A stretch of 8,284 bases of DNA from Crocinitomicaceae bacterium (lineage in GTDB: Bacteria; Bacteroidota; Bacteroidia; Flavobacteriales_D; Crocinitomicaceae), in the NCBI GenBank assembly GCA_002696025.1, contig NZQU01000065.1:1-8284 (forward strand). Reading direction: 5' to 3'. The position numbers were made by a program, and so were the translations under genes. Shown one piece after another: positions 1-5,860 of the stretch (position 1 is the first letter of the stretch; the number at the start of each line of letters is the position of its first letter). Under the pieces are notes generated by a model, which ran no database searches, was not told the origin of the DNA, and was given only the letters and a program-made list of their open reading frames with translations.

Positions 1-90
1 AGAACTCCTACAATGGATGAGTATGAAGATGCTGTTGAAGGAATTAATTTAACAAAATTCGCCCCTCCAAAAGAAAAAATGTGTTCTTAA
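1..90 (+). CDS. C-terminal end of an unidentified protein (5' truncated by window)
   Basis: An open frame enters from the left edge and runs 29 codons to a TAA at 88-90. The residues read RTPTMDEYEDAVEG, then INLTKFAPPKEKMCS. The tail is acidic first and basic near the end, and finishes in Cys-Ser. A strong intrinsic terminator begins about 10 nt after the stop, which supports this being the true 3' end of a transcribed gene. I do not recognise the family from this short tail and propose no function. The rest of the gene lies outside the window. Confidence 0.75.
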   Translation, partial: RTPTMDEYEDAVEGINLTKFAPPKEKMCS

Positions 91-98
91 ATAGACAT

Positions 99-133
99 AA
101 AAAAAGCCGATGAGTTCTCATCGGCTTTTTTTT
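99..133. terminator. Bidirectional Rho-independent terminator between convergent genes
   Basis: A perfect 8-bp stem, GCCGATGA (106-113) paired with TCATCGGC (118-125), closes a GTTC loop. It is flanked by seven A on the left (99-105) and eight T on the right (126-133). The arrangement is symmetric, so it works as hairpin plus U-tract on either strand. It ends the + strand gene stopping at 90 and the minus-strand outer-membrane protein gene stopping at 151. Confidence 0.92.
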
Positions 134-150
134 ATTAAACTATTAATATT

Positions 151-777
151 CTAGAATTTTAAAGCCAAACCTGCTTGAATTACCTGACCTCCAAAAGCAC
201 CAAGCTCTACATGAGCTCCAATGTTTTGAGTGAAGTAAAATCTTGCTCCTAAAGCCAATCTAAATGCAACAGGAATTAATGCTTCATCCTGCTCTGCTAA
301 TGGGCTTCCAGCAAATGAATATGATCTTGATACCAATCGATAACCAGCAGCAGCACCGAAATAAGCATCTACATTATCAGTTTGAACAAAATGCTTATTA
401 ATTCTAATCATGATTCTTGTTTTTTGAGCCGTATAGTCGTACAATCCAGATGTAGAATCGTAATCATACATTCCAGTTGTTGCATTGTAAGTAGATGTAA
501 CAGATAGACTATCATAACTATAACCTGTTTTTACATAATTGACATCAACGCCAATACCTAAATCATCTGCAATCATATATTCAAGACGACCACCATATGC
601 AAATTGTCCTCCATTTACTTTGTAATTGTCTCCACTACCGTTGTTCCAAAGAATATTTCCAGTTGGAATTCCAAAATAGGGGTCAAATAATATGTTGCCT
701 GTCATCACAGGTGTTTGAGCAATTGTAACAGTGCTAATCATTAAGCCTAAGCTAAAAAGTAGAATTTTCTTTTTCAT
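151..777 (-). CDS. Outer-membrane beta-barrel protein, function unknown
   Basis: A 208-residue predicted outer-membrane protein. Residues 1-20 form a Sec signal peptide: MKKK, a hydrophobic stretch, then TIA before Gln21, which fits signal peptidase I cleavage after Ala20. The mature part alternates polar and hydrophobic residues in short strands ending in Gly/Asn turns (for example 59-69, 75-84, 118-128, 136-147, 169-183, 187-208). The protein ends in Phe (GLALKF), the classic C-terminal signature for barrel insertion by BAM. Size and pattern suit a small 8-stranded barrel of the OmpA/OmpW-like beta-barrel group common in Bacteroidota; the exact family is not certain. Residues 100-115 hold a short repeat (TTGMYDY / TSGLYDY), probably in a surface loop. 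It lies 59 bp downstream of the ABC exporter gene on the same strand, so it could be read from that gene or from its own promoter (see 805-812). No catalytic or binding residues are recognisable. Confidence 0.85.
   Translation of the reverse strand: MKKKILLFSLGLMISTVTIAQTPVMTGNILFDPYFGIPTGNILWNNGSGDNYKVNGGQFAYGGRLEYMIADDLGIGVDVNYVKTGYSYDSLSVTSTYNATTGMYDYDSTSGLYDYTAQKTRIMIRINKHFVQTDNVDAYFGAAAGYRLVSRSYSFAGSPLAEQDEALIPVAFRLALGARFYFTQNIGAHVELGAFGGQVIQAGLALKF
433..480 (-). repeat. Short in-frame tandem repeat inside the outer-membrane protein gene
   Basis: Residues 100-106 (TTGMYDY) and 109-115 (TSGLYDY) are near copies spaced 9 residues, or 27 bp, apart. At DNA level the copies have diverged (ATGTATGATTAC against TTGTACGACTAT), so the duplication is old or kept at protein level. 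It lies in a Ser/Thr/Tyr/Asp-rich stretch between two predicted strands and would lengthen an extracellular loop. Confidence 0.6.
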
Positions 778-804
778 AATTTTTGTTTTATATATAATGT
801 ATTA

Positions 805-812
805 CGAAAGTA
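805..812 (-). promoter_or_regulatory. Possible weak -7 box for the outer-membrane protein gene
   Basis: On the minus strand the 59-bp gap contains TACTTTCG, one mismatch from the Bacteroidota -7 consensus TAnnTTTG. It lies 27 bp upstream of the start codon, leaving a short leader. No TTG -33 element is visible at the usual spacing. This is a candidate only; the gene may instead be read through from the ABC transporter. Confidence 0.3.
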
Positions 813-836
813 TATATAAAATGGTTATAATTTTTT

Positions 837-2579
837 TTAATCATTTAATTGTTGCTCGTACATTTTTGAATAAAAACCTTTAAGAGATAGAAGATCTTTA
901 TGAGAACCTTGCTCTATAATACTGCCATTTTCAATTACAAGAATATGATTTGCATTTCTAATTGATGAAATTCTGTGACTTACAATAATATTTGTTCTTT
1001 CTTTTGATTTTTTATCGATATTTTCTAATATGGCCTCCTCTGTTTCTGTATCAACAGCAGAAAGGCAATCATCAAAAAGCAAAAGTTTAGGTTCTCTAAT
1101 TAAAGCTCTTGCAATACTCAGTCTTTGCTTTTGACCACCACTTAAGTTGACACCTCGCTCCCCTAAAAGAGTTTCCATTTTATGAGGAAATCCCATAATG
1201 TTGTCAAATATTTTAGCGTCTTTACAAGCGGCTATTATTTTTTCATCTGATATATTTTTATTGGAAGAAAAAAGCAGATTATTATTAATGGTATCGGAGA
1301 ATAAAAAAACCTCTTGAGGTACAACTCCACATTGATCAAAAAACTTAAATGTATTGACTGTTTTTATTTTTTGATCATCCAAGAGGATTTCCCCTTGGTC
1401 AACTTCATACTTATTAAGCAACAAGTTAAGAATAGTTGATTTCCCACTTCCTGTTTTGCCGATTATACCCAGTACATCTCCTTTTTTAATTTTAAAGCTT
1501 AAGTTGTCCACAGCTTTAATATTTGTTTCAGGATAGGTAAAGTGGACATTTTTAAATTCTATTTTCCCATCAAAAATAAAATCACCAAAATTGTAATTGC
1601 TTATTTTTGGTTTGGTATCTAGAAATTCATTGATTCTTTTTTGTGATGCTGAAGCTCTTTGAACTATAGATGTTACCCAACCAATACTTGCAAAAGGCCA
1701 AGTAAGGTTATTTACATAAAATATAAAAGCGACAATTCCACCCAAAGAAATTTCATTATTAAAAGACATGTTACCTCCAACATATATAGAAATAATTGTA
1801 CTTAATCCAATCAAAAATAAAATAGTCGGCATAAACAATGCATTTACCAAAACAAGTTTCATTGACTTTTCTTTATATGCATCAGTAGAGTAGTTAAACT
1901 TTTTATTTGTTTCTTTCTCTCTATTGTATGCTTTTAAAACTCTAATTCCAGAAAAAGATTCTTGTGCAATTGTCGATAGCATTGATTGCTCTTTTTGAAC
2001 TTCAGTGCTTAGCCTATTCATTGTTGCTGAAACCTTATAAATTAAAAATGACATTATTGGCAGTGGAAGTAATACATATATTGTAAGAATCGAGTTGATT
2101 TGAATCATTTGGTATATAACCATCGAAGAAAGAATCACCAAATTAACAGAATACATGATTCCTGGGCCTAAGTACATTCTTACCTTACTAACATCCTCAG
2201 AAATTCGATTCATCAAATCACCTGTTGAATGTTTTTTATAAAAACCTGTGTCTAATTTTTGGTAGTGTTTGTAAATTTCATTTTTCAAATCAAATTCAAT
2301 AAATCTTGATACGACAATAATAGTTTGACGCATTAAAAACAAAAACAAACCCTTTCCAAAAGAAAATAACATATATATAGCCCCTATTTTAAGAGAGAAA
2401 ATTAATGAATCATTAAGCCCTTGTATGTTTATGTTGTCCATGAATGAATCAATGGTTTCCTTAACATATATAGGCATTTTAACAGCAAAATAATTTGAAA
2501 ATACAGTAAATATGACCCCTAAAAGAAGCCTCCATTTATATTTAAAAAAATATTTGTTAAGGTAGCTCAACGACTTCAT
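837..2579 (-). CDS. ABC exporter half-transporter (fused membrane and ATPase domains, MdlA/MsbA-like)
   Basis: A 580-residue protein of normal length for a type IV ABC exporter half-transporter. The membrane domain spans about residues 15-305, with hydrophobic segments near 16-35, 60-92, 138-158, 160-182, 243-268 and 278-298. The nucleotide-binding domain follows from about 338. It has Walker A GKTGSGKST (374-382), Q-loop Gln422 (VVPQEVFLF), signature LSGGQKQR (479-486), Walker B LLLFDD (499-504), D-loop SAVD (507-510) and H-loop His535 (IIVSHR). The residue after the Walker B Asp is Asp504, where hydrolysing ABC proteins usually have Glu. The same substitution occurs in MdlA-type proteins and in the degenerate half of heterodimeric exporters such as TM287/288. 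No partner half is encoded in the window. The substrate cannot be told from sequence; lipids, peptides or drugs are all possible. The gene diverges from the dehydrogenase gene across 78 bp and precedes the outer-membrane protein gene. Confidence 0.93.
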   Translation of the reverse strand: MKSLSYLNKYFFKYKWRLLLGVIFTVFSNYFAVKMPIYVKETIDSFMDNINIQGLNDSLIFSLKIGAIYMLFSFGKGLFLFLMRQTIIVVSRFIEFDLKNEIYKHYQKLDTGFYKKHSTGDLMNRISEDVSKVRMYLGPGIMYSVNLVILSSMVIYQMIQINSILTIYVLLPLPIMSFLIYKVSATMNRLSTEVQKEQSMLSTIAQESFSGIRVLKAYNREKETNKKFNYSTDAYKEKSMKLVLVNALFMPTILFLIGLSTIISIYVGGNMSFNNEISLGGIVAFIFYVNNLTWPFASIGWVTSIVQRASASQKRINEFLDTKPKISNYNFGDFIFDGKIEFKNVHFTYPETNIKAVDNLSFKIKKGDVLGIIGKTGSGKSTILNLLLNKYEVDQGEILLDDQKIKTVNTFKFFDQCGVVPQEVFLFSDTINNNLLFSSNKNISDEKIIAACKDAKIFDNIMGFPHKMETLLGERGVNLSGGQKQRLSIARALIREPKLLLFDDCLSAVDTETEEAILENIDKKSKERTNIIVSHRISSIRNANHILVIENGSIIEQGSHKDLLSLKGFYSKMYEQQLND

Positions 2580-2657
2580 GGGATTATTTTCTAATTTTGG
2601 GCTTTAATTTGTTTATAAAAGTAGACATATTAGATATATAAATTTAAATCTTCAGCG
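2580..2657. promoter_or_regulatory. Divergent intergenic region, ABC exporter and leucine-dehydrogenase-type gene
   Basis: This 78-bp, very AT-rich gap lies between two start codons facing away from each other, so it must hold promoters for both directions. On the + strand TAATTTTG (2592-2599) matches the Bacteroidota -7 consensus TAnnTTTG exactly, about 58 bp before the dehydrogenase ATG, but lacks a TTG -33 element at normal spacing. On the minus strand TACTTTTA (2616-2623) matches 7 of 8 positions, about 36 bp before the ABC start. No operator-like inverted repeat of note is seen. That promoters exist here is likely; the exact boxes are tentative. Confidence 0.45.
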
Positions 2658-3752
2658 ATGGAAGTTAAATTAATTAAAAATACTGATTCAACAGATAATG
2701 CTGTGATTGCTCAAATGCAAAACATGGGGCATGAACAAATTTTGTTTTGTAATGATTCTGCAACTGGCCTTAAAGCAATTATTGCTGTCCATAATACTGT
2801 TCTAGGTCCTGCATTGGGTGGTACAAGAATGTGGTCATATCAAAATGAAGCAGAAGCATTGAATGATGTTTTGCGTTTATCCAAAGGAATGACATACAAA
2901 AATGCCATTTCAGGATTGAATCTAGGTGGAGGAAAAGCAGTAATTATTGGGAATTCTCGAACAGATAAAACAGAAGCTTTATTTAGAAGATTTGGTAAGT
3001 TTGTAAACAGTCTTGGCGGTAAATATATAACTGCTGAAGATGTTGGTATATCTCCAATTGACATGAATTGGGTAAATATGGAAACCAATCATGTTGTTGG
3101 TTTGCCAGGCAAAAGTGGAGACCCATCTCCATTAACAGCTCTCGGTGTTTATGTTGGAATGAAGGCCTGTGCTAAAATTCAGTTTGGTTCCGATTCCCTT
3201 AAAGGAAAAAAAATTGCTGTTCAGGGTGTAGGTCATGTGGGAGAATATTTGGTTTCTCATTTGGTAAAAGAAGGTGCTCTTGTTTCTGTTACAGACATTC
3301 ATGATGATATATTGTCAAGAATAGCTAAAGATTATGGGGTATCTGTTGTTGGTACGGATGAAATTTATGATTTAGATATGGATATTTATGCTCCATGTGC
3401 GTTGGGCTCTACAGTAAATGATGAAAATCTTTCTCGTTTAAAATGTGGAATCATAGCAGGTGCTGCAAATAATCAATTAAAAGATGAGACAATTCATAGT
3501 CAAGAATTGTTAAATAAAAAAATCATATATGCTCCTGATTATGTAATCAATGCAGGTGGCGTTATTAATTGTTTTTCTGAAGTAAAAGGGCTTTCTTCAG
3601 ATTGGTCCAATTCAAAAACCAAAGAAATTTATGACACCATTTTTAATATTGTTAAAAGATCTAAAGACGAGGGTCTTTCAACTCATACAATAGCGAATAA
3701 AATGGCTGAAGAACGAATCGAATCTATTGGAAAGGTTAAACTTCCGATGTAA
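2658..3752 (+). CDS. Glu/Leu/Phe/Val dehydrogenase family enzyme, probably leucine dehydrogenase
   Basis: A 364-residue NAD-dependent amino acid dehydrogenase. Such enzymes reversibly deaminate a branched-chain amino acid, typically Leu, to its 2-oxo acid plus ammonia in the cytoplasm. The substrate domain carries GPALGGTRMW (50-59) and KGMTYKNAISGLNLGGGK (76-93). Lys81 and Lys93 keep the 12-residue spacing of the two active-site lysines of Bacillus leucine dehydrogenase, and TAEDVG (125-130) supplies the conserved Asp128. The Rossmann domain begins near 180 with GVGHVG (190-195, GxGxxG), followed by Asp213, the acid expected to bind the NAD ribose and to favour NAD over NADP. NAGGVIN (298-304) is also typical. 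Length is normal and no key residue is missing. The start is the only one that suits the family's N-terminus. It is the first gene of a tight + strand cluster, with nusB starting 9 nt after the stop. Leu against Val or Phe preference cannot be settled by eye. Confidence 0.92.
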   Translation: MEVKLIKNTDSTDNAVIAQMQNMGHEQILFCNDSATGLKAIIAVHNTVLGPALGGTRMWSYQNEAEALNDVLRLSKGMTYKNAISGLNLGGGKAVIIGNSRTDKTEALFRRFGKFVNSLGGKYITAEDVGISPIDMNWVNMETNHVVGLPGKSGDPSPLTALGVYVGMKACAKIQFGSDSLKGKKIAVQGVGHVGEYLVSHLVKEGALVSVTDIHDDILSRIAKDYGVSVVGTDEIYDLDMDIYAPCALGSTVNDENLSRLKCGIIAGAANNQLKDETIHSQELLNKKIIYAPDYVINAGGVINCFSEVKGLSSDWSNSKTKEIYDTIFNIVKRSKDEGLSTHTIANKMAEERIESIGKVKLPM

Positions 3753-3761
3753 TAAAAAAAG

Positions 3762-4709
3762 ATGTTAAACAGACGCTTTCTTAGAATAAAGATTCTTCAA
3801 AGTTTATATGCTTATTATCAATCAGGTGATAAAGATCAGGGGAAATATTTGAATGATCTTTTTTTATCAATTGATCGCATCTATGAATTGTATTTATATC
3901 TAATACTTTCCATTACAGAGTTAAATTCATTAGCCAAAGAAAAATTCGAGAATAAAACACCTAAAATTTTCCCTACAAAAGATGACATTGATCCAAATAT
4001 GAAATGGATTGAAAATGCCTTTGTATCCAAGATAATCAATAGTATTGAATTTAATAATGCTTTAAAAAAACACAAAGTAAGTTTGATTGGTGTTGAAAAT
4101 AAAGAAATGCTTAAAAAAGTATTTAAACAAATTATTCAAAGTGAAACTTACTTTGAATATATGAATAATTCAACTTTTAATTTTGATGAGGATAAATTAT
4201 TTGTTCTTGATTTGTTTAAAAATGAAATAGCTAATTCTGAATTGTTGCATCATTTTTTTGAAGAAAAAAGTATGTATTGGATTCATGATTTAGACCATGC
4301 ATGTGCTATGGTATTAAAGACTCTTAAAAAAGTAGATTCAGACGATTCATTTTCTTTATTGCCACTATACAAAGAGAAAGATAATGAGAAGGACTTCATT
4401 ATTAAGTTGTATCAAAATACAATTAAATCGAATGAAGAAAACGAAAGGTTAATTACTAAACTAGCTGATAATTGGGAACTTGATCGAATTGCTAAATTGG
4501 ATGTCATTTTATTAAAAATGGGTATCGCTGAACTTCAGACTTTTAGAGAGATACCGACTAAAGTGACATTAAATGAAATTATTGAAATTGCAAAATACTA
4601 CAGCACTCCTAAAAGTAGTAACTTTGTAAATGGAATTTTAGATAAAGCAGTAGAGTCATTAGATTCTCAAAATAAAATCATCAAATCAGGTAGAGGACTT
4701 AAAGAATAA
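3762..4709 (+). CDS. nusB: Transcription antitermination factor NusB (long Bacteroidota form)
   Basis: NusB binds boxA RNA with NusE (ribosomal protein S10) and supports rRNA antitermination and ribosome assembly. This protein has 315 residues against about 140 in E. coli. The first helix, LNRRFLRIKILQSLYAYYQS (2-21), resembles the Arg-rich NusB helix 1 (E. coli RRRARECAVQALYSWQLS). The rest of the NusB fold comes at about 205-300, with LDVILLKMGIAEL (246-258), IPTKVTLNEIIEIAKYY (264-280) and SSNFVNGILDKA (285-296) matching the E. coli C-terminal half. Between them is about 180 residues of charged helical sequence, part of which (147-188) resembles residues 212-253. The extended form is usual in Bacteroidota, so I see no sign of a frameshift or fusion error. 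The preceding leader is A-rich without a Shine-Dalgarno site. The gene lies 9 nt after the dehydrogenase and 5 nt before the DUF1573 gene, implying cotranscription. Confidence 0.93.
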   Translation: MLNRRFLRIKILQSLYAYYQSGDKDQGKYLNDLFLSIDRIYELYLYLILSITELNSLAKEKFENKTPKIFPTKDDIDPNMKWIENAFVSKIINSIEFNNALKKHKVSLIGVENKEMLKKVFKQIIQSETYFEYMNNSTFNFDEDKLFVLDLFKNEIANSELLHHFFEEKSMYWIHDLDHACAMVLKTLKKVDSDDSFSLLPLYKEKDNEKDFIIKLYQNTIKSNEENERLITKLADNWELDRIAKLDVILLKMGIAELQTFREIPTKVTLNEIIEIAKYYSTPKSSNFVNGILDKAVESLDSQNKIIKSGRGLKE

Positions 4710-4714
4710 ATGCA

Positions 4715-5113
4715 ATGAAAATAATATACACCACACTTGCGCTTTCATTTTTCTTTTTTTTGTATTCATGTAATAATAGTACTGAATTAGAACTTGGAGA
4801 GAAAACAATCATAAAAGTAAATGAAGTTTTTGACGCAGGAGAAGTAATGAAAGGAAAAATAATAGAGGCTAAGTTTTCAGTTAAAAATGAAGGTAAAAAC
4901 CCATTGATTATTGGAGAGGTTAGGGGGTCATGTGCATGTACTGTGGCTTCAAAACCAACAGAGCCTATTCAACCAGGTGATACCAAAGAAATAATCGCAA
5001 AGGTAAATACAGATAAAATGTCTTCAGGGAAGATATCTAAATCTGTTAGGATAGTGGCAAACACTGAGCCAAGTGTTACCATTGTTACAATAAAAGCAAA
5101 AATCAAAATATAA
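4715..5113 (+). CDS. DUF1573 lipoprotein
   Basis: A 132-residue predicted lipoprotein. The signal peptide has a hydrophobic core (residues 3-18, including a run of Phe) ending in lipobox LYSC, with Cys19 the lipidated residue. The mature part is one DUF1573 domain: an Ig-like fold with KFSVKNEGKNPLIIGEVR (53-70), the family hallmark GSCACT (71-76, Cys73 and Cys75), QPGDTKEI (86-93) and a final strand of alternating Val/Ile. DUF1573 proteins are very common in Bacteroidota and their molecular role is not established. The hallmark Cys pair may form a disulfide or bind a ligand; that is speculation. The gene sits 5 nt after nusB and 12 nt before yajC, so it is probably cotranscribed. Its lipidation would depend on Lgt, encoded downstream at 6928-7761. 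Confidence 0.9.
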   Translation: MKIIYTTLALSFFFFLYSCNNSTELELGEKTIIKVNEVFDAGEVMKGKIIEAKFSVKNEGKNPLIIGEVRGSCACTVASKPTEPIQPGDTKEIIAKVNTDKMSSGKISKSVRIVANTEPSVTIVTIKAKIKI

Positions 5114-5125
5114 ATAAATTTTAAA

Positions 5126-5392
5126 ATGGAAAATGCAATATTAATAGTATTAATGATCTTAGTTTTTTACTTTTTTATGATCAGGCCAAATGTTAAAAAA
5201 CAAAAAGAACAAAAGAAATTTAGAGATGCTCTATCACAAGGGGATAAAATCGTCACAATAGGAGGGATTCATGGTAAGGTGCTTAGTGTAGATTCCTCTA
5301 GTGTTTTGGTTCAATCTGATAGTTCAAAGATAAGATTTGATAAATCAGCAATTATTCAATCTGCAGAAGATATTCCACAAGCAAATAGATAA
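5126..5392 (+). CDS. yajC: Preprotein translocase subunit YajC
   Basis: An 88-residue inner-membrane protein that associates with SecDF and the SecYEG translocon and supports protein export. It has one N-terminal membrane helix (about residues 3-19, very hydrophobic, ending FFMIRP), then a basic stretch rich in Lys and Gln (24-33), and the family core GDKIVTIGGIHGKV (39-52) in a small cytoplasmic domain. Length is slightly below the E. coli protein (110), typical of Bacteroidota. SecD and SecF are not in the window. The stop codon overlaps the next start by one base (TAATG), suggesting translational coupling to the small lipoprotein gene. Confidence 0.95.
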   Translation: MENAILIVLMILVFYFFMIRPNVKKQKEQKKFRDALSQGDKIVTIGGIHGKVLSVDSSSVLVQSDSSKIRFDKSAIIQSAEDIPQANR

Positions 5393-5805
5393 TGAAATTA
5401 TTTTTTGTTTCGTTTCTGGTATTTGTTTCATTCTCTTGTTCTGAAAAAAAGAAGGAAAGTACTAATAGTAATTCGGAAACAAATATTGATTCATCATTGT
5501 TAACCCCTATTGATAGTTCAAAAGTAAAAATTGTTTTACCTGAAACGTCCGAACAAGATTCTCAGGAAAAAAGAATTGTTAGTAAATATGGAGAACAATG
5601 GAGCTTTTGTGATTGTATTAAAAAAATAGATTCTTTAAATAAGCAATCTCAAAAAGAGGGATTAAGTAATGAAAAACTTGAATCTATTTTATTAGAATTT
5701 GATTTAATCGAAAAAAAATGCAAATCTATTTTATCTAACCCGTCTCACACACCTTCTCAGAGAAGGAAACACGAGCAAATGGTTAAGGAATGTCTAAAAA
5801 ATTAA
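5392..5805 (+). CDS. Small lipoprotein of unknown function with CxC motif
   Basis: A 137-residue predicted lipoprotein that I cannot place in a named family. A short signal peptide ends in SFSC, with Cys16 as lipidation site. A highly charged stretch SEKKKES follows, then a low-complexity Ser/Asn/Thr linker to about residue 45. The folded part (about 60-137) has EQWSFCDCIKKIDSLNK (68-84), with Cys73 and Cys75, and two predicted helices holding Cys110 and Cys134. The four non-lipid Cys could form two disulfides or a metal site; this is inference. I know of Bacteroidota proteins with a similar W-x-x-C-x-C start to a helical domain, but no function for them. The start overlaps the yajC stop by one base, making this the last gene of the dehydrogenase-nusB-yajC cluster. 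A charged patch right after the lipid Cys could act as a surface-export signal, as described for some Bacteroidota lipoproteins, but it does not match a known consensus closely. Confidence 0.8.
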   Translation: MKLFFVSFLVFVSFSCSEKKKESTNSNSETNIDSSLLTPIDSSKVKIVLPETSEQDSQEKRIVSKYGEQWSFCDCIKKIDSLNKQSQKEGLSNEKLESILLEFDLIEKKCKSILSNPSHTPSQRRKHEQMVKECLKN

Positions 5806-5830
5806 ATTTAATTATCAGAGGGTTAATTAA

Positions 5831-5838
5831 TATCTTTG
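5831..5838 (+). promoter_or_regulatory. Bacteroidota-type -7 promoter box upstream of trhO
   Basis: TATCTTTG followed by CA is an exact match to the TAnnTTTG -7 element of the Bacteroidota primary sigma factor. It lies in the 55-bp gap between the lipoprotein and trhO. The -33 element is weak: TTA at 5808-5810, one base off TTG, at 20-nt spacing. Transcription would start near 5843-5846, giving a leader under 20 nt before the ATG at 5861. This is the best promoter in the window and would drive trhO, lgt and the methionine aminopeptidase gene. Confidence 0.6.
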
Positions 5839-5860
5839 CAAAAAAATTTAATCAAGTGTA

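Noticed and set aside
831..838. Run of eight T between the ABC exporter and outer-membrane protein genes
   Set aside because: Both flanking genes are on the minus strand, where this reads as A-run, and there is no hairpin beside it.
2840..3088. 82-codon open frame on the minus strand
   Set aside because: It lies wholly inside the well-supported dehydrogenase gene on the other strand, and its protein shows no recognisable features.
3881..4075. 64-codon open frame on the minus strand
   Set aside because: It is antisense to nusB, has no leader or homology signal, and is explained by AT-rich sequence.
3762..4709. Possible gene fusion or frameshift in nusB because of its double length
   Set aside because: The extended length is the normal form in Bacteroidota and the frame is uninterrupted.
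4710..4718. Two-codon frame ATG CAA TGA between nusB and the DUF1573 gene
   Set aside because: It could be a start-stop regulatory element, but it arises easily in this 5-nt gap and there is no supporting signal.
5807..5829. AT-only inverted repeat (TTAATTA and TTAATTAA) after the small lipoprotein gene
   Set aside because: The stem has no GC pairs and no following T-run, so it is unlikely to be a terminator; it also overlaps the promoter region.
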